A stretch of 12,458 nucleotides of DNA from Oscillospiraceae bacterium (GTDB lineage: Bacteria > Bacillota > Clostridia > Oscillospirales > Acutalibacteraceae): positions 1 to 12,458 of the forward strand of contig CADBOL010000106.1 in the NCBI GenBank assembly GCA_902796295.1, read 5' to 3'. Position numbers and translations under genes: made by a program. This document shows, in pieces, positions 6,690 through 12,458 of the stretch; the stretch's first letter is position 1; each line of letters opens with the position of its first letter. The notes under the pieces are model-generated. The model had not been told where the DNA came from and searched no databases. It worked only from the letters and a program-made list of their open reading frames with translations.

Positions 6690-8600
6690 CTATTGCTTTG
6701 TTATTTCAAACAGCTTTGTTTCATTTTCCTTCATCGGTATGATTAGGGTATCGGTTTCGGTTATTATTCCGTTATCCGTCAGCAGTTCGCGGCAGGAATA
6801 AACCGCGCCGAGCTTAATCTTCTTTTCTCCCGGTGTTACCGAGTGAATGGCAATATAATCCGTGCCGGTATAAACTATGTCATCCGAATCGCAGTATATA
6901 TGCGCTCCCTGAGATTCGCAGAAGGCGCGCAGCTCCCGGGCTGTGAAATCTTTCTTTATTTCGGATGGCGCCAGGTATCTGATATTGTTCTTTTTGCAGT
7001 AATTGAGCGCGTTTTCCATTCCGGCGGTTCTGACACATGATGTGAAGATTATTGCCTTGTAGTTTTTACAGACCGCCTCAAAATCGCCGATATCATAGGA
7101 GTCGTAAGACGCGCCAAGATATCCCAAAGGTTTTCTCATATTGAAAGAGGCGTTTCTCAGAGCGCAGTCGGTCATGTATCTGTATGAGCTCTCATCTGAA
7201 AAAACGGCGATTTCGGCTTTGCTCTTTCTAACGTCTTTCTTGAGCGAGCCGGCGTATATTTCTCTCATATTCTTCATTTCCGAGATAATGTCGGGGTCAT
7301 TGTACCAGCCGCCCCACATATCAAACCACCAGAAGCCGTTGCCTTTTATCAGCTGACGGCTGAATGATTTGCGTATCATGCTGATTGACTGCTCTTTGCT
7401 GCCGGGTCCCAGCCATATCTGCGAGGAGTATTTATTGTCTCTGTCATATTCCGGCGCAGCTTCGGAAAGGAGCTTTGTCAGATGCGTGCGGATATCGCAT
7501 TCCTGCATGCAGATTTTGCCGTGAAGTTTTACGGAGTCGGCGGGATACATCTCTGTCCAGTCAGTATTCATATCTCTTGTGCCGATATATGAATTCGGCG
7601 AGCAGATAAAATCTATATTTTCGCACTCAAGTATTGTTCTGAGCGCGTGAGTGCCGTGTAGGGGAGAGGTAACCTCAAGAGAATATCCGTAAAATGTGCC
7701 GATAACGAGATTCCTGCCCGTTGCCTCTTTTGCAACTGAGCTGAAACAGCAGATGTCATCTGCGACGGCGTTTGAGGCGAATTCAAGATATTTTGCAAGG
7801 TGTTCGCTTTTGTGATAAGGGCCCTTGCCGTTAAGCAGTGAGAGATCGGGAAGGCCTCTGAAACCGCAGCCGGGGTAATATTTATCAAGATAATCGTTAA
7901 AAGCTTTTTCTGCGTTTTTGCAGTAACCGGCATTCATATCAAAATGAAACCATTCCTCGGTGTTTCCGCCCGCGAGCTGATAGCCGGCGATGTGTGAGGC
8001 GTAGCTGCTCTCATTTATGTGCTCAATCACACTGCGCAGCATATCCGAGGCGGTCTCACGGTATTTATCCGAAAATAGAGATTCACGCTTGCCGGTTCCG
8101 TCAAGGCATTCTTTGTTTTCTTCCGTCCACCACAAAGGCATCGACATATTGATTCTCGGGAAAATGTAAGCTTGCGGGCAGGCGTCGATAATTCTTTTTA
8201 TTGAGGAGTCAAGAGAGGAATAATCGGGTTCTCCTTTTTTATCGAATATCCCGCCGTGAAACGGTTTACAGTAATCGTTTGAGTTGATCCACCTGCCGGC
8301 AAAAAGCACGGGTACGGAAAACAGATCATACCCCGCGCCGGCAAACAGTGTGTAATCATTGTATTCCTCAAGATATGTCATATAAGCCGCCGCCGGAAAA
8401 GGTTCTCCGTTTATAAAAAGAGACGGCACCCCACCGCAATCCGCAGCGCACGAATAGATACCCCTGTATTTTTCCATGTTTCTTTCCCCGGTTTCATAAT
8501 CAGTCACGAAGTGTGCCGGATTTTCGGGACGGTAAAAATTGAATGCTGCCCCGAAAAGCGAAATAACGGCAAGCAAAAAACCGATAATCCTGTTTATCAT
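6690..8600 (-). CDS. GH42-like clan-A glycoside hydrolase with N-terminal export/anchor segment
   Basis: A 636-residue protein. Residues 3-23 are hydrophobic after a short positive start (MINRIIGFLLAVISLFGAA), giving a signal peptide or an uncleaved membrane anchor; the cleavage site is not clear-cut. The body looks like a (beta/alpha)8 barrel related to beta-galactosidase family 42. A strand-4 motif AGGNTEEW carries the probable acid/base Glu215 or Glu216. The segment CENIDFICSPNSY precedes KICMQECDIRTH, whose Glu367 is the probable nucleophile, and a Trp-rich strand FWWFDMWGGWYNDP follows. From about residue 465 (AEIAVFSDESSYRYM) comes a trimerisation-like alpha/beta domain of the GH42 type and then a short beta domain. 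GH42 itself is an imperfect match, so the exact family and substrate are open. At least 13 cysteines fall in the first 370 residues, unusual for an exported Bacillota protein. A GGAGG site lies 9 bases before the ATG. The promoter and a cre-like operator lie just upstream. Confidence 0.75.
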   Translation of the reverse strand: MINRIIGFLLAVISLFGAAFNFYRPENPAHFVTDYETGERNMEKYRGIYSCAADCGGVPSLFINGEPFPAAAYMTYLEEYNDYTLFAGAGYDLFSVPVLFAGRWINSNDYCKPFHGGIFDKKGEPDYSSLDSSIKRIIDACPQAYIFPRINMSMPLWWTEENKECLDGTGKRESLFSDKYRETASDMLRSVIEHINESSYASHIAGYQLAGGNTEEWFHFDMNAGYCKNAEKAFNDYLDKYYPGCGFRGLPDLSLLNGKGPYHKSEHLAKYLEFASNAVADDICCFSSVAKEATGRNLVIGTFYGYSLEVTSPLHGTHALRTILECENIDFICSPNSYIGTRDMNTDWTEMYPADSVKLHGKICMQECDIRTHLTKLLSEAAPEYDRDNKYSSQIWLGPGSKEQSISMIRKSFSRQLIKGNGFWWFDMWGGWYNDPDIISEMKNMREIYAGSLKKDVRKSKAEIAVFSDESSYRYMTDCALRNASFNMRKPLGYLGASYDSYDIGDFEAVCKNYKAIIFTSCVRTAGMENALNYCKKNNIRYLAPSEIKKDFTARELRAFCESQGAHIYCDSDDIVYTGTDYIAIHSVTPGEKKIKLGAVYSCRELLTDNGIITETDTLIIPMKENETKLFEITKQ

Positions 8601-8635
8601 TTTTGTTTTCCTCCGGTTAATGCGGATGTGTTATC

Positions 8636-8664
8636 ATTATACCAGTTTGTAAACGCTTTATCAA
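8636..8664 (-). promoter_or_regulatory. Sigma-A promoter of the GH42-like gene
   Basis: On the minus strand, TTGATA (8664-8659) and a perfect TATAAT (8641-8636) are 17 bases apart. The start of transcription should be near 8629, giving a leader of about 28 bases that contains the GGAGG site. Confidence 0.8.
8648..8661 (-). promoter_or_regulatory. cre/LacI-family operator overlapping the GH42-like promoter
   Basis: The plus strand reads TGTAAACGCTTTAT, which agrees with the CcpA cre consensus TGWAARCGYTWNCW at 13 of 14 positions. It is centred between the -35 and -10 boxes and overlaps the -35, a placement that would block RNA polymerase. It could serve CcpA (glucose repression) or a dedicated LacI-type regulator; no such regulator is in the window. 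Confidence 0.65.
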
Positions 8665-8780
8665 CACCGTGACCGGGATTTGTTTTTAATTAATTTTATG
8701 AATTATATTGATTTTTTTTCATAATTGTTTAAAATAAGATAGAGGATTATTTCAAAAAATATTTGAAGATGTTTGATTAA

Positions 8781-8860
8781 AGTTTCAGAATAAATAAGCC
8801 GCGGATGCGTATTCTAACAAAAATGTTAGAAAAGCAGCGTTTATTCCGCGGAGTTTCAGA
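8781..8860 (+). repeat. Direct repeat AGTTTCAGA flanking the inverted repeat
   Basis: AGTTTCAGA occurs at 8781-8789 and again at 8852-8860, 71 bases apart. Both copies are followed by an AT-rich A/T-A-A-T-A-A sequence. The two copies bracket the nested inverted repeat, as a bound regulator pair or a small duplication would. Confidence 0.5.
8799..8851 (+). repeat. Nested inverted repeat upstream of the giant secreted-protein gene
   Basis: An outer pair CCGCGGA (8799-8805) / TCCGCGG (8845-8851) encloses an inner perfect 8-bp hairpin TTCTAACA (8812-8819) / TGTTAGAA (8824-8831) with an AAAA loop. No T run follows, so it is not a simple terminator. It is either a DNA-level operator close to the -35 region or, if transcription starts upstream near 8742, a leader RNA structure. 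Confidence 0.6.
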
Positions 8861-8868
8861 TATATAAT
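8840..8868 (+). promoter_or_regulatory. Probable promoter of the giant secreted-protein gene
   Basis: A perfect TATAAT at 8863-8868 lies 17 bases after a poor -35 candidate, TTTATT (8840-8845). The weak -35 suggests dependence on an activator or on the palindromes directly upstream. The alternative is the TTGATT/TAAAAT pair at 8708-8735. Confidence 0.5.
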
Positions 8869-8912
8869 AAAGAAGTAAAATGCGAATATTATTTTCAGGA
8901 GGTAAAACCGAA

Positions 8913-11900
8913 ATGAAAAGAATCATCAGTATTACAATGGCGCTGTTGCTTACGGTTTCTGCGCTGACGATCGGCATTATGGGCTTAACCGCATCGGCAG
9001 ACGGCAGCACGGGTAATAACTTCCTTCTTTCTCATCCGGGTACCGCAAATCTCAATGATCAGACAAGCAACCCGTACAGCCAGCCCAGAGGGCAGAATTT
9101 TTCTCTCTCAACCATGAACGAGCTGTACTATTATGCTTCATACGACAGTAAGTATTATTCCCGCTTGTTTGATGAGATGTCAACAAGCGCCACCAAGTCG
9201 GGCGATTATTACTGGATGAAACATATCAATATGCATAATTCAAACGGCTTTGATGCCGCCCCGTCTTCCGGTGACAATTATCTCTCAAAATACAGGCTCA
9301 GCTATGTTCAGGCTGTTGGATTCGATCCTCTCGGAAACGGAAGGAAAGACCATATTGCTTTTATAGGTTACTCCAATTACAAGTCCGGAAACAGCTGGCT
9401 TTATTATACCTATATTGTGGTTCAGGATCTCAGAGCTAACTCGAGTGGCTCAGACGGCAATCGCCGGATGTATGCATACGAGCTTGACAGATCCTCATGG
9501 GCACGTAACCGTGACCTTCCCTATTATCTGGGCTCGGCATATTTTGCCATTGCTGCCGGAGACTTTGACGCTGACGGAAAAGACACATTGGTTGCCTACT
9601 GCCCCTCGGATACCAACAGTGTCAAAGTATCCGAAATCAATTTCAACGGCTCAGCGTTTACCTGCAGTACGCTGAAAAAAATTGAAGATTTGAGGTCAGA
9701 CACAGCCGATCTGCTTACCGGCCGCGAATCAAACTGGGAATTCAAGCCGACAGTCAGCTTTGCTGTCGGAGACTTTGACGCTGACGGAATTGACAATCTT
9801 GCCATTTCCACCGGTTTCGGAAACCCCGCATCATATGATAATGACAGTTCAACAGACGGACTCTCAAAAGACAACACAAGCGTCAAAAAGTTTGTCACGA
9901 ATGTCAGTATAATGAATTATGATAAGAACACAAGTACCTGGAGTATAGCAAGTCAGGATTATATGTATAACAGAGGGGCGCTTATCAGAAGCGATAATGA
10001 TTCTAAAACATATCGTTATGATGTAATGCATATGGGCGCCATCACTGCAGGTGATATAAACAACAACGGTTATGATGATATTATAGCCGTCGGATTCACA
10101 TCATATTCTGATGACAATGATCACTGCAGAGTGAAGGAATGGAATAATTCACCAAGAACAGATGTTTATGATCTCGGAGACATAGACAAGACACAATATG
10201 CTTATTCCGTTATCTCCTATGATTCGGCTAATAAGGTGTATCAGAGAACCGCGCTCGGCAAAATCAAAATGAATAATTTTGAAGCACATAATTTCAAAGA
10301 CGATTCCAACTCTATGTGGCCTCAGATTCAGATAGCGGCCGCCTACACAAACGGGCATTCAAATCCTGCCGAAATATTTATAAACGGAGAAATCTTCAAC
10401 GGGAAAAGCGGAGAATTGATAACCCAGTATAAACCGCAGATTTTCACCCAGACATTCACTACACTGATGGACGGCGGTACAAACGCAGATATGAGTTTCA
10501 CCGCTCAGGTGGCTGCGGGCAATTTTGACAATAATAATGCAGGGCGCGAACAGTTTGCCTATACAATTGCGTTTAAAGAAAATAATGCTAGAGACTATGC
10601 GATGTATCTGGGCTATGTCGGAGGCTGTGAATTTGACGATGATATTCAGAACGGTAAGGTTGTTGACTACGGTCAGCTTGTCAATTACGGCAATTCCGAC
10701 ATAAGAGATAAGGGCGACGGCAGCGCCAGCGGAAATAAAGTTCATAACACAGATAAAGCGAACGCATCCCAGATTATGTATAACAACGGTGACCACTGGA
10801 CTGATGACAGCGGCAAATGTCTTAACGGCGTAATCTGCGCTGTGGACTGGGACAGCGACGGCCTTATCGGCAAATTCAGTAAGCACGGATACATTACTTC
10901 CGACCCCACGCCTGTTGCGGTTCTTCAGGTTTCCCCTTATTTTGATTCTCTTATGAAGGCCGGCGTTTACGGCACTGAACAGAGCGAAGCCGGCACAACA
11001 TATAAAATCGGATACAGCTTTGAAAAGACCACTTCAAAAGGCAACAGCGTTTCTTTCGGAGTCGGAGTCACCGGAGAAATAGAATTGAAGCACGTCAAGA
11101 TGAGCGCTGAGATCGGTTATTCTCTCGACTGGAATGAAACATTTGAAAAATCGGTTCAAAAAGAATACGAAAAAGAATTTACGGTGAATGAGGATTCAGT
11201 GCTTGTAACCATAGTCCCGGTCGATATATATTCATATGACGTATATAATCCGCAGACCGGAAGATATATTTCAGACGGATACACGGTCAGGACTCCGTCC
11301 AGCCCGGTTTATCAGGTTATGACCATCGCTGAGTATAACGCCGCAGTGGCAGAGTATAACGCTTATATTGACAGCTCAAATGCTCCCGGAGCTCAAAAAG
11401 CAAACAAACTCAAACAGATACAATACGGTACCTTAATCAGTGACAGCGTTCAGCTTCCCGCAAATGCCGAGGGCAATCCTTATGTTTATGCGAAGTGGAC
11501 AACAGAGAATTCAAATAAGATGGATTTGCTCAGCGACCCCATTAATATGGGCTACGCCGGAGCCAGTATATCTGCCAGTTATACTTATTCAACAGGAAAC
11601 ACACACAGCACAGAAATGGCTCACGGATTCAATTTCAGCTTCACCATTATGTTTGGCGGAGAGGTGGCCAATGATGTAGGACTTTGGGGCGGCGGATATG
11701 TAAACCTCGACTATTCGGAGTCAAAGGGAAACAGTGTATCAATCAGCAACTCTGAGGGATGCACCGGAGAAGTTGTCGATCCCAAAGCCAATGAACAGGT
11801 TTCCTATAATGAATTGCAAAAATATGCTTTCCAGTGGCGCCTGGCTCAGTGGACTTCAAAGCTTGTACAAGGCACCGATGATATTACTCCCGTAGTCGGA

Positions 11901-12458
11901 TATGCGCTGAGTAATGTTATATCACCGTCAGGTCCTCCCAAAGATCTTGAAGCGGTTTATAATTACAATGAACAGAATGCAGCTAATTCCTCCATCACTC
12001 TGACATGGAAAAAGCCCGACCCGATTCCTTACGGTCCCGGAGTCAAAGGCTACAATGTTTACGATGACGGAGAAAAGGTCAACGGTCAGATTGTCCTGCC
12101 CGGAAACTCCGACACCGTCACTTATACAATAGGCAGTGTTGAATACGGCAGTAAGCATCACTTTACCGTAAAAGCCATAACCCAAGGCACAGAAGCACTC
12201 AGTACTCCTTCCAATGAGGCGGTGCTCGGCTGGGTAAGCAACGCTGTAAGCATTGAAACCATAGTTAAGGATACAAGTTATGTGTCAACTGACGGGCTTA
12301 CAGACAGATATATTATCACTCTCTCCGACGGCACCGAATCAGATTTCTTTGTCAAAAACGGTAAAGACGGCGCAAACGGCACAAGCGTAAGCTCAGGTTA
12401 TATCAATAATGACGGAAATCTCGTTATCACACTTTCCGACGGAAACGTGCTTACACTC
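8913..12458 (+). CDS. Giant secreted multidomain protein (FG-GAP/VCBS-like repeats, beta-rich region, FN3-like, SDG/NGKDG repeats), 3' end outside window
   Basis: ATG 8913 follows AGGAGG at 8897-8902. The frame is open for 1182 codons to the last base, with no stop. Residues 1-29 are a signal peptide (KR start, TASA before DGS). Residues about 130-660 carry FG-GAP/VCBS-like repeats with Asp-rich loops, such as AAGDFDADGKD (near 217), AVGDFDADGID (near 287), TAGDINNNGYDD (near 381), AAGNFDNNN (near 537) and DWDSDG (near 645). This suggests a calcium-binding beta-propeller. Residues about 697-1000 are Ser/Thr/Gly-rich and beta-prone, with SKGNSVS at 708 and 937; they vaguely recall aerolysin/ETX-type pore formers, but I cannot assign them. 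An FN3-like domain (about 1005-1106) is followed by TLSDGT, VKNGKDGANG and TLSDGN repeats, as found in surface proteins of gut anaerobes. Any anchor would lie beyond the edge. A surface adhesin or toxin-like role is inferred. Confidence 0.85.
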   Translation, partial: MKRIISITMALLLTVSALTIGIMGLTASADGSTGNNFLLSHPGTANLNDQTSNPYSQPRGQNFSLSTMNELYYYASYDSKYYSRLFDEMSTSATKSGDYYWMKHINMHNSNGFDAAPSSGDNYLSKYRLSYVQAVGFDPLGNGRKDHIAFIGYSNYKSGNSWLYYTYIVVQDLRANSSGSDGNRRMYAYELDRSSWARNRDLPYYLGSAYFAIAAGDFDADGKDTLVAYCPSDTNSVKVSEINFNGSAFTCSTLKKIEDLRSDTADLLTGRESNWEFKPTVSFAVGDFDADGIDNLAISTGFGNPASYDNDSSTDGLSKDNTSVKKFVTNVSIMNYDKNTSTWSIASQDYMYNRGALIRSDNDSKTYRYDVMHMGAITAGDINNNGYDDIIAVGFTSYSDDNDHCRVKEWNNSPRTDVYDLGDIDKTQYAYSVISYDSANKVYQRTALGKIKMNNFEAHNFKDDSNSMWPQIQIAAAYTNGHSNPAEIFINGEIFNGKSGELITQYKPQIFTQTFTTLMDGGTNADMSFTAQVAAGNFDNNNAGREQFAYTIAFKENNARDYAMYLGYVGGCEFDDDIQNGKVVDYGQLVNYGNSDIRDKGDGSASGNKVHNTDKANASQIMYNNGDHWTDDSGKCLNGVICAVDWDSDGLIGKFSKHGYITSDPTPVAVLQVSPYFDSLMKAGVYGTEQSEAGTTYKIGYSFEKTTSKGNSVSFGVGVTGEIELKHVKMSAEIGYSLDWNETFEKSVQKEYEKEFTVNEDSVLVTIVPVDIYSYDVYNPQTGRYISDGYTVRTPSSPVYQVMTIAEYNAAVAEYNAYIDSSNAPGAQKANKLKQIQYGTLISDSVQLPANAEGNPYVYAKWTTENSNKMDLLSDPINMGYAGASISASYTYSTGNTHSTEMAHGFNFSFTIMFGGEVANDVGLWGGGYVNLDYSESKGNSVSISNSEGCTGEVVDPKANEQVSYNELQKYAFQWRLAQWTSKLVQGTDDITPVVGYALSNVISPSGPPKDLEAVYNYNEQNAANSSITLTWKKPDPIPYGPGVKGYNVYDDGEKVNGQIVLPGNSDTVTYTIGSVEYGSKHHFTVKAITQGTEALSTPSNEAVLGWVSNAVSIETIVKDTSYVSTDGLTDRYIITLSDGTESDFFVKNGKDGANGTSVSSGYINNDGNLVITLSDGNVLTL
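9550..9789 (+). repeat. Near-identical 30-base direct repeat encoding two FG-GAP-like calcium loops
   Basis: Bases 9550-9579 and 9760-9789 agree at 29 of 30 positions. They lie exactly 210 bases (70 codons) apart and in frame. Both encode the A-x-GDFDADG loop. The DNA identity exceeds what the protein motif alone requires, suggesting recent duplication or gene conversion between propeller blades. Confidence 0.85.

Larger units (their letters stand above)
8601..8912. other. Divergent intergenic control region
   Basis: 312 bases without a gene between the GH42-like gene and the giant secreted-protein gene. It contains, left to right: the minus-strand leader, promoter and cre-like site (8636-8664); a very AT-rich stretch at about 8680-8770 with a possible plus-strand promoter TTGATT (8708-8713), 16 bases, TAAAAT (8730-8735); a perfect 6-bp inverted repeat TTCAAA/TTTGAA (8751-8756 with 8762-8767); a nested inverted repeat at 8799-8851; a plus-strand TATAAT at 8863-8868; and an AGGAGG site at 8897-8902. 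I see no small gene in it. Confidence 0.75.

Noticed and set aside
8777..9010. Minus-strand 77-codon frame across the divergent control region
   Set aside because: It overlaps the signal peptide codons of the giant secreted protein and the palindromes, and has no credible ribosome binding site. Its hydrophobic look is the complement of the signal peptide.
9596..10886. Minus-strand frames inside the giant secreted-protein gene
   Set aside because: The plus strand is continuously open for 1182 codons with domain-like repeats; the opposite frames show no domain content.
1..12458. CRISPR arrays, tRNA or rRNA genes, insertion sequences, phage or plasmid genes
   Set aside because: No regularly spaced repeats, no cloverleaf or rRNA sequence, and no transposase or integrase motifs were seen on either strand.

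Overview
The window looks like a chromosomal segment of an anaerobic, probably gut-associated Clostridia member (Oscillospiraceae/Ruminococcaceae-like). The pointers are moderate GC content, AGGAGG-type ribosome binding sites, TTGaca/TATAAT promoters, signal peptides ending in A-x-A followed by Asp, and carbohydrate genes typical of commensal Bacillota. This placement is an inference from style; there is no rRNA or marker gene.

Layout. (1) 1-384: the C-terminal end of a papain-like/NlpC-P60-like protein, closed by a strong terminator (404-438). (2) 513-6030: a three-gene plus-strand operon with a well-formed promoter (513-541). It encodes a cytoplasmic endoglycoceramidase-like GH5 glycosidase, a GPH-family sugar:cation symporter with a long extra cytoplasmic tail, and an exported calcineurin-like metallophosphoesterase. 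It ends at a strong terminator (5999-6030). (3) 6037-8664, minus strand: a GH42-like clan-A glycosidase with an N-terminal export/anchor segment, then an XRE-type regulator fused to a complete desulfoferrodoxin (superoxide reductase-like) module. The glycosidase promoter (8636-8664) is overlaid by a cre/LacI-type operator. (4) 8601-8912: a divergent control region with several inverted repeats and a direct repeat. (5) 8913 to the right edge: an open reading frame of at least 1182 codons for a very large secreted multidomain protein. It has a signal peptide, FG-GAP/VCBS-like repeats, an unrecognised Ser/Thr/Gly-rich beta region, an FN3-like domain and SDG / NGKDG repeats, and it is cut by the window edge.

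How the genes may work together. The GPH carrier probably imports a glycoside that the GH5 enzyme, which has no signal peptide, cleaves inside the cell. The phosphoesterase works outside the membrane and may remove phosphate from the same or a related substrate. The exported GH42-like enzyme looks like a separate, catabolite-controlled glycan function. The HTH-desulfoferrodoxin protein has the design of an iron-based redox or superoxide sensor. The giant secreted protein looks like a surface adhesin or toxin-like factor. The most unusual items are the HTH-desulfoferrodoxin fusion (iron ligands kept, catalytic lysine position changed), the intracellular endoglycoceramidase-like enzyme paired with a tailed GPH carrier, and the giant secreted protein.
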